Notes: generated by a model from the sequence alone, not told the origin. A stretch of 64,000 nucleotides of DNA from Acidaminobacter sp964416305 (GCA_964416305.1 CAYQDM010000006.1:1-64000); one strand, 5' to 3'. Shown: positions 39,817-49,443, numbered from the stretch's first letter. Made by a program: numbers and translations.

Positions 39817-42800
39817 TTAGTGACCGACGAGCTCTATCAAAAGCTCGCCTGATTTAACGCTCTGGGCAAGACTGACATTGATTTTTGCGACCTTGCCGTC
39901 TACGGGAGATGTCACTGATGTCTCCATTTTCATAGCCTCGACGACCGCTACCGTTTGACCGGTCTTAACGGTTTCTCCTTCTTTTACCAGAAGCTTCGTA
40001 ACTGTTCCGGGAATAGAGGAGCCTATTTCGAAGGGATTGGAGGGATCTGCCATAGAGGAATAGGACTCTGTCACGGTCATTTTGCTTGTCTTATCCTTGA
40101 TTTCGATCTCTCTTCGATTGCCATTGATTTCGAAATCAATAGTTCTATATCCTTTTTCATCCAACTTGCCTATTTCAATAAGTTTGATGACCATTGTCTT
40201 GCCGACTTCGAGCTCGACCTCACAGGTCTCGCCTTCTGCCAAACCGTGGAAGAAGACATCACTGCCCATTCTGCTGAAATCGCCGTTTTTAGCGACCCAA
40301 TCCAGATAGTCCTCAAAGACTTTAGGATAAAGTGCGTAACTGATCACTTCTGCCTCAGAGAACTCACGCTTGTACTTGGTCTCAAGCATTGCCTTGATGC
40401 CGTCCATATCTTCAGGCTCAAGCAGTTCACCCGGTCTGCAGGTGATTGGCTGAATGTCTTTTAATACCAGTTTCTGGAGCTTTTCAGGGAATCCGCCCTG
40501 TGGCTGTCCCATCATGCCCTGGAAGTAAGCGACGACCGAATCCGGGAACGCCATATCCTTGGCTTTTTCGTAGATGTTTTCATCTGTAAGATCATTCTGA
40601 ATCATAAAGATCGCCATATCCCCAACTGCTTTTGAAGAAGGTGTGACCTTGACAATATCGCCAAACATGTCATTGACAGTCCGGAACATTTCCTTGACTT
40701 CAGTGAAGCGGTGGCCAAGTCCAAAGCTCTCCACCTGAGGCTTGAGGTTGGAATACTGCCCGCCAGGAATTTCATAACGGTAAATTTCAGTACTGGCTGC
40801 TTTGAGATCCGACTCAAACTGGGAATACACCGGTCTGACAGATGCCCAATAATCGCTGAGCAGCTGAATGGATTTTAAGCTGATCCCTGTGTCACGCTCT
40901 GTGTTTTCCAGCGCTGCTACAATGGAGTTCAGCGCAGGCTGGCTGGTGACGCCGGACATGCTGTTGAAGGCTGTGTCGACGATATCCGCGCCAGCTTCAG
41001 CTGCCATAAGCATGGAAGCTACGCCGTTGCCGGTAGTGTCATGGGTATGCACGTGAATAGGAATAGAGATCTCTTCCTTGAGGGCTTTAACCAGCTTAAA
41101 GGACGCATACGGCTTGAGGAGCGCCGACATGTCCTTGATGGCAAGAATGTGCGCGCCCATGCGCTCCAGCTCTTTGGCCATATCGACATAATACTTGAGT
41201 GAATACTTGTCCCTGGACGTGTCGAGGATATCCCCGGTGTAGCAGATTGTGGCCTCTGCGATTTTCCTAGTCTTGATAACTTCGTCAATGGCAATTTCCA
41301 TCCCTTTGATCCAGTTCAGGGAATCAAAAATTCTGAAGACGTCAATGCCTTTGGCTGCCGAGACTTGAATTAGCTCACGAATAACATTGTCCGGATAGTT
41401 TTTATAACCTACGCCATTAGCGCCTCGAAGCAGCATTTGGAACAGGATGTTCGGAATGCGCTCCCTCAGGATTTCAAGGCGCTCCCATGGCGATTCCTTC
41501 AGGAATCGGTAGGCGACGTCAAAGGTTGCGCCACCCCACATTTCCAGGGAGAATAAGTCTTCTGCGAGGTGTGAGGTCGCCTTGGCAATGCGGGTCATGT
41601 CACGAGTCCGAACCCGGGTAGCCATCAGTGATTGATGGGCATCACGCATGGTGGTGTCTGTAAGAAGGAGTTTCTTCTGATCGTGGATCCAGTTCACAAG
41701 ACCATCGGCACCACGCTCGTTTAAGATTTGCTTTGTGCCATAGAGGGCTTTCTTCTCGAACTTTGGCACGAGCGGTACATCATACTCACGCTTGAAGCCT
41801 TTGGTCTCATTGACGACTTTCTCGCCAATATAATTGAGGACTCTGAGTTCTATGTCCTTCTTGGCGTGAATGTCAAAGAGCTCTTTGTTTTTAAGAATGA
41901 AGTTGGTGTCGCAAGCCCCGCGTTTAAAGGTGTCATGATTAAGGACGTTGATCAGGAAGGCTGCGTTAGTTTTAACGCCGCGAATAGTGATTTCCCGAAT
42001 CGAGCGGATCTGCTTACGGATGGCGTCATCAAAGGTTCTGCCCCAGGTCGTGGACTTGACGAGAAGGCTGTCGTAATACGGGCTGATGATAGCGCCGGTG
42101 AAGCCGCTGCCGCCGTCAAGCCGGACGCCGAAGCCGCCGCCGGTTCTGTAAACGTCCATTTTTCCCGTATCCGGCGCAAAATTGTGAGCCGGGTCCTCAG
42201 TCGTGATCCGGCACTGTATGGAGTACCCGCGAATCTGAACGGCATCCTGGTTTGGCAGGTTGATTTCAGCGGAACCCAGAGGGTAACCTTCCGCGATTCT
42301 AATCTGAGCCTGAACAATATCAATACCGGTGACCATTTCGGTAACTGTGTGCTCAACCTGAATTCTTGGGTTCATTTCAATGAAATAATGCTTGCCATCC
42401 TGGTCCACCAGGAATTCACAAGTTCCCGCATTTTTATAAGCGACTGAAGTGGCGATCTTAATAGCGTCCTGACAAATTTCGAGACGCTTTTCCTCAGGCA
42501 GGGAGAACGCCGGTGTATACTCAATCAGCTTTTGATGCCGCCTCTGAATGGAGCAGTCACGCTCAAATAGATGCACGATATTGCCGTAGGCATCTCCTAA
42601 AATCTGAACTTCAATGTGCTTTGGATCTTCCAGGTACTTCTCAATAAAGACGTCTTCGACGCCAAAAGCCTTTCTGGCTTCATTTCGGGCGGAGTGCAGC
42701 TCTTCGATGAGCTTTGACTCTTCCCTGACAATCCGCATGCCTCTGCCGCCGCCGCCTGCTGCCGCTTTGAGCATAATTGGGTAACCCGCTTCGTTTGCGA

Positions 42801-43251
42801 AATGAATAGCCTCTTCGTCCGTGCGGATTGGCTTCTCGCTTCCTGGAATGACCGGGACGCCGGCTGCTACCGCTACATGCTTGGAGTTGATTTTATCGCC
42901 GACACGGTGCATCATTTCCGGTGTTGGTCCAATGAAGGCAATACCGGCTTCTGCGCACTTCTGGGCGAACTCAGGATTTTCGGAAAGAAAGCCATAGCCC
43001 GGGTGAATGGCATCGACACCTTTTTTGACTGCAAGTTTAATAATTTCATCAATGTCGAGATAAGCCTCAATTGGTCCTTTGTTTTTTCCAATCAGATAGG
43101 ACTCATCCGCCTTGAGTCTGAACAAGGCATTTTTATCCTCGCTCGAGTAAATTGCCACTGTACGGATGCCAAGTTCATTGCACGCTCTAAAGATTCGAAT
43201 GGCTATTTCGCCACGATTTGCAACGAGGACCCGCTTGAATTTCGTTGTCAT
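39817..43251 (-). CDS. pyc: Pyruvate carboxylase
   Basis: The 1144-residue, single-chain biotin enzyme carboxylates pyruvate to oxaloacetate with ATP and bicarbonate. Domains in order are biotin carboxylase with VLVANRGEIAIRIFRACNELG-type start and AGGGGRGMRIV ATP-grasp loop (about 1-450), carboxyltransferase with DTTMRDAHQSL and metal-binding HVHTHDTTGNG (about 530-810), allosteric/tetramerisation region, and a biotinyl domain with VEAMKMETSV near the end. The ATG at 43251 follows AAAGGTGAG and matches family N-termini; the frame is open 36 codons further. A promoter lies at 43325-43353. In this organism it would supply oxaloacetate for biosynthesis. Confidence 0.96.
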   Translation of the reverse strand: MTTKFKRVLVANRGEIAIRIFRACNELGIRTVAIYSSEDKNALFRLKADESYLIGKNKGPIEAYLDIDEIIKLAVKKGVDAIHPGYGFLSENPEFAQKCAEAGIAFIGPTPEMMHRVGDKINSKHVAVAAGVPVIPGSEKPIRTDEEAIHFANEAGYPIMLKAAAGGGGRGMRIVREESKLIEELHSARNEARKAFGVEDVFIEKYLEDPKHIEVQILGDAYGNIVHLFERDCSIQRRHQKLIEYTPAFSLPEEKRLEICQDAIKIATSVAYKNAGTCEFLVDQDGKHYFIEMNPRIQVEHTVTEMVTGIDIVQAQIRIAEGYPLGSAEINLPNQDAVQIRGYSIQCRITTEDPAHNFAPDTGKMDVYRTGGGFGVRLDGGSGFTGAIISPYYDSLLVKSTTWGRTFDDAIRKQIRSIREITIRGVKTNAAFLINVLNHDTFKRGACDTNFILKNKELFDIHAKKDIELRVLNYIGEKVVNETKGFKREYDVPLVPKFEKKALYGTKQILNERGADGLVNWIHDQKKLLLTDTTMRDAHQSLMATRVRTRDMTRIAKATSHLAEDLFSLEMWGGATFDVAYRFLKESPWERLEILRERIPNILFQMLLRGANGVGYKNYPDNVIRELIQVSAAKGIDVFRIFDSLNWIKGMEIAIDEVIKTRKIAEATICYTGDILDTSRDKYSLKYYVDMAKELERMGAHILAIKDMSALLKPYASFKLVKALKEEISIPIHVHTHDTTGNGVASMLMAAEAGADIVDTAFNSMSGVTSQPALNSIVAALENTERDTGISLKSIQLLSDYWASVRPVYSQFESDLKAASTEIYRYEIPGGQYSNLKPQVESFGLGHRFTEVKEMFRTVNDMFGDIVKVTPSSKAVGDMAIFMIQNDLTDENIYEKAKDMAFPDSVVAYFQGMMGQPQGGFPEKLQKLVLKDIQPITCRPGELLEPEDMDGIKAMLETKYKREFSEAEVISYALYPKVFEDYLDWVAKNGDFSRMGSDVFFHGLAEGETCEVELEVGKTMVIKLIEIGKLDEKGYRTIDFEINGNRREIEIKDKTSKMTVTESYSSMADPSNPFEIGSSIPGTVTKLLVKEGETVKTGQTVAVVEAMKMETSVTSPVDGKVAKINVSLAQSVKSGELLIELVGH

Positions 43252-43324
43252 TTTGCTCACCTTTCCTATCATAATATTGTATATTAATTTATAAATATGT
43301 ATATCACTTTCAGATGTTCCTATC

Positions 43325-43353
43325 AATATATCAGCATAAAATAAAGTTTTCAA
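43325..43353 (-). promoter_or_regulatory. Sigma-A type promoter of pyc
   Basis: On the minus strand TTGAAA (43353-43348) and TATATT (43330-43325) are separated by exactly 17 bases, about 75 bases upstream of the pyc ATG. The flanking sequence is AT-rich. Confidence 0.75.
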
Positions 43354-43496
43354 CCCCATTTGCTTATTTTTATAAAATTTTTATCGCTATTTTTTATATA
43401 AAAAAAGGAGGGGCGATTCGATAGCGACACTTGTCCGCTAGGCACGCACACTCCTTGATTCATCTTTATACCCGTCTCACTGAGACGGTTTATGGC

Positions 43497-44348
43497 TTAA
43501 AACTGAAGCCCATTTTGTTTATGTGCTGCTTTGACCGCGTTGTGCATGAGCATCGCGATCGTTGTTGTGCCAACGCCCCCAGGGACAGGCGTGATCATGG
43601 ACACCTTATCTTTGACATCCTCAAAGTCCACGTCGCCGACGATCTTGCCATCTTCGCTGTGGATCCCGACATCAATGACAATGGCACCGTCACCCACCAT
43701 GTCGCGCTTCACAAACTTCTTCACGCCAATAGCCGCGATCAATACATCTGCTTTTGAAGTCACTTCAGCCAGATTTTTCGTCTTGGAGTGGCAAATCGTC
43801 ACCGTTGCATTCTTTCTGAGCATCAGCATAGCGGCAGGCTTTCCAACAATGTTGCTCCGGCCGAGGACAACAACATTCTTGCCAGTAAAGTCGAGTTCTT
43901 CAATTTCCGTCATCTTATAGATGCCATAAGGTGTGCATGGCACAAAGCCGTCCTCACCAATGGACAAATTGCCGACGTTCATAGGATGGAAGCCATCGAC
44001 GTCCTTAAGTGGATCAATGGTTTCAATGACGCGTTTTTCATCAATGCCTTTTGGGAGCGGCATCTGCACAATCAAACCGTGAACAGACTTGTCTGCGTTA
44101 ATTTCGCGAATCTTATCAAGAAGCTCCGACTCTGTAATCGTCGCCGGGAGCGATACCACTTCGGAAGCAACGCCATATTTTTGAGAAGATCTCGCGATCA
44201 TTCCCACATAAGCCATTGCAGCGTCATCTTCACCTATGATGATGACGTCGAGTTTCGGCTCAATAGACTTACTTTTAAGAAACTCTACTTTTTCGAGGAT
44301 TTGTTTCTTGACTGCTTCAGCGGTTTTCTTACCTTCCAATAAACGCAT
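43497..44348 (-). CDS. folD: Bifunctional methylenetetrahydrofolate dehydrogenase/methenyl-THF cyclohydrolase
   Basis: The 283-residue protein has YVGMIARSSQKYG (cyclohydrolase lysine region), LIVQMPLPKGID, DVDGFHPMNVG, VVLGRSNIVGKPAAMLM and ITPVPGGVGTTTIAMLM, all FolD signatures. It interconverts 5,10-methylene- and 10-formyl-THF. The ATG at 44348 lies 10 bases after GGAGG; an in-frame TTG two codons earlier is an alternative. It follows the gcv genes and would process the methylene-THF made by glycine cleavage, although a terminator lies between. Confidence 0.94.
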   Translation of the reverse strand: MRLLEGKKTAEAVKKQILEKVEFLKSKSIEPKLDVIIIGEDDAAMAYVGMIARSSQKYGVASEVVSLPATITESELLDKIREINADKSVHGLIVQMPLPKGIDEKRVIETIDPLKDVDGFHPMNVGNLSIGEDGFVPCTPYGIYKMTEIEELDFTGKNVVVLGRSNIVGKPAAMLMLRKNATVTICHSKTKNLAEVTSKADVLIAAIGVKKFVKRDMVGDGAIVIDVGIHSEDGKIVGDVDFEDVKDKVSMITPVPGGVGTTTIAMLMHNAVKAAHKQNGLQF

Positions 44349-44430
44349 TTCCAAATGACCTCCCGTCATGTGTGCCTGAAGTCAGCCAATAGAACGCTGC
44401 GTTTCAGCACGCCTAGTTAAAAACAGAGAT

Positions 44431-44478
44431 AGAAAGAAAGCAAAACAGAGCAGTCTTACAGCACCGTCTCTGTTTTGC
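44431..44478 (-). terminator. Intrinsic terminator after gcvPB
   Basis: GCAAAACAGAG (44440-44450) and CTCTGTTTTGC (44468-44478) form an 11-bp stem, followed on the minus strand by TTTCTTTCT. Some read-through into folD is likely given the imperfect T-run. Confidence 0.78.
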
Positions 44479-44504
44479 TTATAGGTTGCTTTCAGAAGCG
44501 CTTC

Positions 44505-45974
44505 TTAGCCCTTAAGTGAATCCTTGTAAGTGAGGATCAAATCACGGGCAGCTTTCGCTTCGTTGATTCTTCTGACCGGTGTGCCATGCGGCGCGTCCTT
44601 GAGAAGCTCAGGAGACTCTATTGCTTCGTGCGCAATCTTGATCATTGCATCACAGAACTCGTCGAGGGTTTCCTTGCTCTCAGTTTCCGTAGGCTCAACC
44701 ATGATCGCTTCGTGGACGATCAATGGGAAGTAGATGGTTGGCGGATGGTAGCCATAGTCAAGCAAACGCTTGGCAACGTCCAGCGTGCTGACCACCATGC
44801 CATTTTCCTTGACGCCCGCAAGGACGAACTCGTGCTTGCAAAGTCTGTCCATAGGAAGGTCAAAGTCCTTCTTCAGGCGGTGCATCATGTAGTTTGCATT
44901 GAGGACAGCCGTTTCACTGACTTCCTTGATCCCCTCGCGACCCATAGTTTTGATATAGGTATAAGCGCGAAGGAGGATGCCATAGTTGCCGTAGAAGCCT
45001 TTAATTTTGCCGATGGAAAGCGGACGGTCATAATCCATGAAATATTTGCCGTCTTTTAAGCTGACGACCGGTTTTGGAAGGAATGGCTCAAGGAACTTCT
45101 TGACGCCTACAGGACCTGCGCCAGGACCACCGCCGCCGTGAGGCGTGGAGAATGTCTTATGCAGGTTGTAGTGCATGACGTCAAAGCCCATGTCGCCAGG
45201 TCGTGTTTTGCCCATGATGGCATTCATGTTGGCGCCGTCATAGTAGAGGAGACCGCCGGCTTCGTGAACGAGTTCCGCGATTTCCTTAATGCTTTTCTCA
45301 AACAAGCCAAGTGTGCTAGGGTTAGTCAGCATGAAGCCGGCTACCTCGTCACTCAAAGCTGCTTTTAATGCTTCCACATTGACAGAACCATCTGCTTCAG
45401 ACTCGATCTCGACAATATCAAAGCCCGCTACTGCAGCAGTCGCAGGGTTTGTGCCGTGAGCTGAGTCAGGAACGATGATCTTGGTTCTCTTGAAGTCGTT
45501 GTTGTGCTGATGATAAGCCTTGATCAGGAACAGGCCAAGGAGCTCACCGTGAGCGCCGGCAGCAGGCTGGAGCGTAACGCTGTCCATACCTGCAATTTCA
45601 GCCAGCATGTCAGAAAGCTCATGCATCATGCGCAGAGTGCCTTGAAGCGTAGAATCCGGCTGATATGGGTGAAGTCTTGACATACCCGGCACAGAAGCTG
45701 CGTCTTCATTGATTTTCGGGTTATATTTCATAGTACAGGAGCCAAGCGGATAGAAACCTGTGTCTACGCCGTAGTTCTTGTTGGAAAGACCGGTGTAATG
45801 TCTGACGACATCCACTTCACACAGCTCAGGAAGCTGAGCGTCTTCTTTTCTAAGGAGCTCAGGCGCGATTGCAGATGACAGATCCACGGATGGAACACCC
45901 GCAGCAGGAAGCGAGTATGCCTTACGGCCTTCTTTGGAAACTTCGAAAAGCAGTTTTTCATATACTCTCATCAT
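44505..45974 (-). CDS. gcvPB: Glycine dehydrogenase (decarboxylating) subunit 2
   Basis: The 489-residue PLP subunit of P-protein has the cofactor lysine in MHYNLHKTFSTPHGGGG and glycine-rich GPGAGPVGV after it, and the N-terminal GFYPLGSCTMKYNPK. With GcvPA it decarboxylates glycine and passes the aminomethyl group to lipoyl-GcvH. The ATG directly follows the gcvPA stop (TAGATG), with GGAGGTG six bases upstream, so translation is coupled. Confidence 0.95.
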   Translation of the reverse strand: MMRVYEKLLFEVSKEGRKAYSLPAAGVPSVDLSSAIAPELLRKEDAQLPELCEVDVVRHYTGLSNKNYGVDTGFYPLGSCTMKYNPKINEDAASVPGMSRLHPYQPDSTLQGTLRMMHELSDMLAEIAGMDSVTLQPAAGAHGELLGLFLIKAYHQHNNDFKRTKIIVPDSAHGTNPATAAVAGFDIVEIESEADGSVNVEALKAALSDEVAGFMLTNPSTLGLFEKSIKEIAELVHEAGGLLYYDGANMNAIMGKTRPGDMGFDVMHYNLHKTFSTPHGGGGPGAGPVGVKKFLEPFLPKPVVSLKDGKYFMDYDRPLSIGKIKGFYGNYGILLRAYTYIKTMGREGIKEVSETAVLNANYMMHRLKKDFDLPMDRLCKHEFVLAGVKENGMVVSTLDVAKRLLDYGYHPPTIYFPLIVHEAIMVEPTETESKETLDEFCDAMIKIAHEAIESPELLKDAPHGTPVRRINEAKAARDLILTYKDSLKG

Positions 45975-47315
45975 CTACATCACCTCCAGCATTGAGCAAA
46001 GTCGATCGATTTCCGCCTTGCTCCGCTTTTCGGTCACGCAGAAGAGATGGCCGCCCTCGATACCATAATCCTCAGCCAGTGAGAATCCGCCCAGGAAGCC
46101 ATTGTCGATCAGATATTGGTCAATTTTCTCAAAAGGAACATCACTGACCAGGGCGAACTCTTTAAAGAAGCCTCTGCCTTCGAAAGCAGGCTTGAATTTG
46201 CCAGTTGCGATCAGCTTGTCATAAGTGTACTGGGCTTTGTCAAAACATTGCTTTGCAACTTCCTTCAAGCCCTCTTTGCCCATGGTCGCCATGTAAATGG
46301 AACCCATGAGAACGTTGAGTCCTTGGTTGGAACAGATGTTGGAGGTCGCTTTGAATCTGCGGATATGCTGTTCGCGGGCTTGAAGCGTCAGAACGAAAGC
46401 ACGCTTGCCGTCCACGTCTTCAGATTGGCCGACGATTCTGCCCGGGATCTTTCGGACGTGCTCAGAGCGCGTCGCGAGGAAACCGAGGTAAGGACCGCCA
46501 AAGTTGATGACGTTGCCAAGACCTTGGCCTTCACCGATAACGATGTCTGCACCGTAATTGCCCGGCGTTTCGAGTACTGCAAGTGAAATTGGATCTACAT
46601 AGGCAATGTAGACTGACTTTGTTTCTTTTGCCACAGCGCCAAGAGCGTGCATATCTTCTACCATACCCAGGAAGTTAGGGTTCTGGATGATGACGCCGGC
46701 ACAGTCTGGACACATAGCTGCTCTAAGCGTCTCAGGGTTCGTTTTGCCGTTTTCGAGCTCAACTTCAACCATTTCGAAGTCCCTGAAGTGGAAGTAAGTC
46801 TTCATGACGCTTCTCGCTTCCGGATTCAAGCCCTTTGAAACGACGACTTTCTTTTTGCGCTTGATGGCTGCCGCCATGATAGCCGCCTCGACTGCTGCCG
46901 TAGGGCCGTCATACATGGAAGCATTTGAAGCGTCCATTCCTGTGAGTTCACACAGCATGGACTGGTATTCAAAGATAACCTGAAGTGTGCCTTGGCTGAT
47001 CTCAGGCTGATAAGGCGTGTAAGCCGTAAAAAATTCTGAACGGCCAGCCAAATGCTTGATCGTTGTAGGAATGTAATGATCATATGCGCCCGCGCCTCTG
47101 AAGCACACGAGCTGGTCAATGGACTTGTTCAGGCAGGCAAGCTGCTGAAGCTGATCCATCATTTCAATTTCTGAGTATCCATGTTCGAGGTTCAATTCAC
47201 CAGTGAAGCGCAGGTTTTCCGGGATATCAAAAAACAGCGATTCAATGGACGGTGCACCGATCACCTTGAGCATATCCTGGCGATCTTGCTCCGTGTTGGC
47301 AATGAATTTATGCAT
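45975..47315 (-). CDS. gcvPA: Glycine dehydrogenase (decarboxylating) subunit 1
   Basis: The 446-residue protein is the N-terminal half of P-protein, with FRGAGAYDHYIPTTIKHL, FFTAYTPYQPEISQGTLQ and YDGPTAAVEAAIMA. I place the start at the ATG at 47315, six bases after AGGAGG; an in-frame TTG at 47321 overlaps that site and cannot be used. It is separated from gcvH by 224 bases containing degenerate tandem repeats and a hairpin. Confidence 0.95.
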   Translation of the reverse strand: MHKFIANTEQDRQDMLKVIGAPSIESLFFDIPENLRFTGELNLEHGYSEIEMMDQLQQLACLNKSIDQLVCFRGAGAYDHYIPTTIKHLAGRSEFFTAYTPYQPEISQGTLQVIFEYQSMLCELTGMDASNASMYDGPTAAVEAAIMAAAIKRKKKVVVSKGLNPEARSVMKTYFHFRDFEMVEVELENGKTNPETLRAAMCPDCAGVIIQNPNFLGMVEDMHALGAVAKETKSVYIAYVDPISLAVLETPGNYGADIVIGEGQGLGNVINFGGPYLGFLATRSEHVRKIPGRIVGQSEDVDGKRAFVLTLQAREQHIRRFKATSNICSNQGLNVLMGSIYMATMGKEGLKEVAKQCFDKAQYTYDKLIATGKFKPAFEGRGFFKEFALVSDVPFEKIDQYLIDNGFLGGFSLAEDYGIEGGHLFCVTEKRSKAEIDRLCSMLEVM

Positions 47316-47330
47316 GTCCAACCTCCTATA

Positions 47331-47430
47331 ATTAAGTTCGAAATCTGCATGACAGAGCCTATACTATAGTTTAGAATCTGCGTAACAGGGCTGATAATTA
47401 AGTTCACAAGTTACGTGACAGAACTGATGC
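47331..47430. repeat. Three degenerate tandem repeats of about 33 bp between gcvH and gcvPA
   Basis: Units share a core close to AATCTGCRTGACAGRGCTGAT preceded by ATTAAGTTC: the three cores begin near 47342, 47374 and 47408. They cover almost all of the untranslated region just upstream of the gcvPA ribosome binding site. They may be operator sites or an RNA element; no promoter could be confirmed in them. Confidence 0.6.
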
Positions 47431-47465
47431 TTCTCAAGGAAGCGTGCGTCTTTGGCGTTAGACAA

Positions 47466-47502
47466 GCGGACACGAATCCCGAAGAATTCGTGTCGCTTTT
47501 TT
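47466..47502 (+). terminator. Hairpin with T-run pointing away from the gcv direction
   Basis: GACACGAAT (47469-47477) pairs with ATTCGTGTC (47486-47494), followed on the plus strand by GCTTTTTT. On the gcv (minus) strand there is no T-run after the hairpin. It has terminator form only for plus-strand, antisense transcripts and could block them from entering gcvH, or act as an mRNA stability hairpin. Confidence 0.6.
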
Positions 47503-47539
47503 CTCGCTCAAACAACGCGGCTTAATTCGTTATCAGCGA

Positions 47540-47917
47540 TTATTCAGCGATAAACGCTTCGTAAGCTTCAGCAGTCATCAAGCCTTCAAGCTCAGACGCG
47601 TCGCTGAGTTCAAGTTCAAAAATCCAGCTCTCATATGGATCAGAGTTGATCGCTTCCGGTCCGTCAGCAAGTTCTTCATTGACGGCAGTAACCACGCCGG
47701 AAACTGGGGAATAAGAGTCAGAAGCCGCTTTAACGGATTCGATGACGCCGAAAACATCACCTGCGCTGAGTTCTGCACCGACTTCTGGCAGTTCGAGGTA
47801 AACGATGTCGCCCAATTGGTGTGCTGCATGATCAGAAACGCCAACTTTAGCCTTGCCGCCTTCTACTTTTACCCACTCGTGATCTTCAGAATAGTACAGT
47901 CCTTTTACAACGTTCAT
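47540..47917 (-). CDS. gcvH: Glycine cleavage system H protein
   Basis: The 125-residue lipoyl carrier has the signature GVIESVKAASDSYSPVSG with the lipoylated lysine at 63, and the normal length of GcvH. It shuttles the aminomethyl group between P- and T-proteins. The ATG at 47917 follows GGAGGGA by six bases. Lipoate ligase, encoded divergently at 49638, is the likely source of its cofactor. Confidence 0.95.
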   Translation of the reverse strand: MNVVKGLYYSEDHEWVKVEGGKAKVGVSDHAAHQLGDIVYLELPEVGAELSAGDVFGVIESVKAASDSYSPVSGVVTAVNEELADGPEAINSDPYESWIFELELSDASELEGLMTAEAYEAFIAE

Positions 47918-47947
47918 CAAAAATCCCTCCGTTTAATTATGTTTTTT

Positions 47948-49051
47948 TTATTTTTTATATTGTTTAGTGTAGAAACGCTTGCTGACGACTTTTGCTTTGG
48001 CAGCTTTACCGCGGATAAGAACATCCACTTCAGTGCCCATCTCTGAGTATTTTGCGTCGATTAACGCATTCGCAATGGTTCTGCCAAGTGTTGGTGATGT
48101 ATAACCCGTTGCGATATGTCCAATGACTTCGCCATTGACAGCAACTTCATAACCGTGGCGCGGAACGCCTCTGTCAACCATTTCAAGACCTACAGTTTTG
48201 CGCGCTAATCCTTCTGCCTTCTGCTTGACGAGAACATCACTTCCAATGAAAGGTGAGTCCAGCTTGACAAAGAATCCTAAGCCTGCCTCAAGCGGGCTGA
48301 TGTTGTCGTCAAATTCATTGCCATAGAGCGGAAGTCCGGCTTCAAAACGGAGTGTGTCGCGGCAGCCGAGACCAGTTGGCTTAACGCCGAGATCCTGACC
48401 TTCTTTGAGAAGAGCTTCCCATATAACCGGAGCAGCTTCATGGCTCATATAAACCTCGAAACCGTCTTCGCCTGTATACCCGGTACGAGACACAATTGTA
48501 TCAAGGCCACAAACTTTAACACCTTCTTTAAAGTAGAAGAATGCAATTTCGTCGAGATTGGTGTCTGTCAAACGCTGGAGAAGCTCCTGTGCTTTTGGAC
48601 CCTGGACGGCGATTTCACTCATGCTGTCTGACAGGTTGACAAGCTCTACGTCAAAACCTGCAGCCTGCTTCTGCATCCAGGCAAAGTCTTTGTCGACGTT
48701 GGAAGCGTTGATGACGAGGAAATAATGGTCTTCTGAATATTTGTAGTTCAGAAGATCATCCACAACACCGCCATTTTCGTTGCACATCATGGCATATGCG
48801 ATCTGATTAGGGTTAAGCAGTGAGACGTCATTGGTGACCAGGTTGTTGACGAACTTCTCAGCGTCCTTTCCTTTGACGGAAACTTCGCCCATGTGAGATA
48901 CATCAAAAATACCGACATTGTTTCTGACTGCTTCGTGCTCCGCTACGAGGCCTTCATACTGTATTGGCATCTCCCAGCCGGCAAACTCGACGATCTTTCC
49001 GCCCGCTTTTAGATGTGATTCATACAGCGAGGTTCTCTTGAGCTCTGACAT
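47948..49051 (-). CDS. gcvT: Glycine cleavage system aminomethyltransferase (T protein)
   Basis: The 367-residue protein has GIFDVSHMGEVSVKGKDA, MCNENGGVVDDLLNYKY, RTGYTGEDGFEVYM and GLGCRDTLRFEAGLPLYGNE, all GcvT signatures for tetrahydrofolate and aminomethyl-lipoate binding. It releases ammonia and forms 5,10-methylene-THF. It is the first gene after the glycine riboswitch, with AGGGATG before the ATG. A 30-base gap separates it from gcvH. Confidence 0.95.
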   Translation of the reverse strand: MSELKRTSLYESHLKAGGKIVEFAGWEMPIQYEGLVAEHEAVRNNVGIFDVSHMGEVSVKGKDAEKFVNNLVTNDVSLLNPNQIAYAMMCNENGGVVDDLLNYKYSEDHYFLVINASNVDKDFAWMQKQAAGFDVELVNLSDSMSEIAVQGPKAQELLQRLTDTNLDEIAFFYFKEGVKVCGLDTIVSRTGYTGEDGFEVYMSHEAAPVIWEALLKEGQDLGVKPTGLGCRDTLRFEAGLPLYGNEFDDNISPLEAGLGFFVKLDSPFIGSDVLVKQKAEGLARKTVGLEMVDRGVPRHGYEVAVNGEVIGHIATGYTSPTLGRTIANALIDAKYSEMGTEVDVLIRGKAAKAKVVSKRFYTKQYKK

Positions 49052-49150
49052 TGTTACATCCCTCCCATTAATCGTGGACTGACTAATTTGTACCCAATTT
49101 AACTGAAACTAACACAATAACCTGCCGCGTTTTTTTGTGAAGAAAATGAC

Positions 49151-49193
49151 AATAAAAAAGAACGCAACGACAGGGTTTGCCCGTGTTGCGTTC
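49151..49193 (-). terminator. Riboswitch-controlled terminator upstream of gcvT
   Basis: GAACGCAAC and GTTGCGTTC (49160-49168 and 49185-49193) form the lower stem with an inner GGG/CCC pairing, and TTTTTTATT follows on the minus strand. It stands directly after the second glycine aptamer and about 110 bases before gcvT, so it is the expression platform. Glycine binding should prevent its formation, as in the Bacillus subtilis gcvT switch. Confidence 0.88.
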
Positions 49194-49194
49194 T

Positions 49195-49375
49195 CTGTTG
49201 GTTTGCCTGAGAGCTTTACTCCTTCGGCGCCGCTTTTTACGGCTTTTCAGAGACCTATCCTGAAGCCTTCCTTTTGCCTGAGAGTTTTTGAAATCATCTG
49301 GCGGACGATCCCATTTCTCCTTCGGCTACCCCGTCGGCTAAACGCCGCGAGATGATCTCAGACTTCAATCATCTA
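49195..49375 (-). promoter_or_regulatory. Tandem glycine riboswitch of the gcv operon
   Basis: On the minus strand two copies of the glycine aptamer core are seen. The first has GCCGAAGGAGAAATGGG and ACTCTCAGGCAAAAGGA; the second has GCCGAAGGAGTAAAGCTCTC and CAGGCAAACCAACAGAG. The aptamers follow each other with a short linker, as in the classical cooperative tandem switch. A terminator follows, so glycine should turn on glycine cleavage. Confidence 0.95.
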
Positions 49376-49414
49376 GAAAATATTTAACTAATACTGAATT
49401 TACAATCTACAAAG

Positions 49415-49443
49415 ACTATACATCATCCGCAGACATTGGACAA
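49415..49443 (-). promoter_or_regulatory. Promoter of the gcv operon
   Basis: On the minus strand TTGTCC (49443-49438) and TATAGT (49420-49415) are 17 bases apart, placing the transcription start about 30 bases before the first glycine aptamer. A further upstream TTGACA (49475-49470) has no good partner. Confidence 0.65.

Noticed and set aside
43404..43425. AAAAAAAGGAGGGG on the plus strand, like a strong ribosome binding site
   Set aside because: No start codon with a sensible open frame follows at proper distance; the plus-strand frames beyond are antisense to folD.
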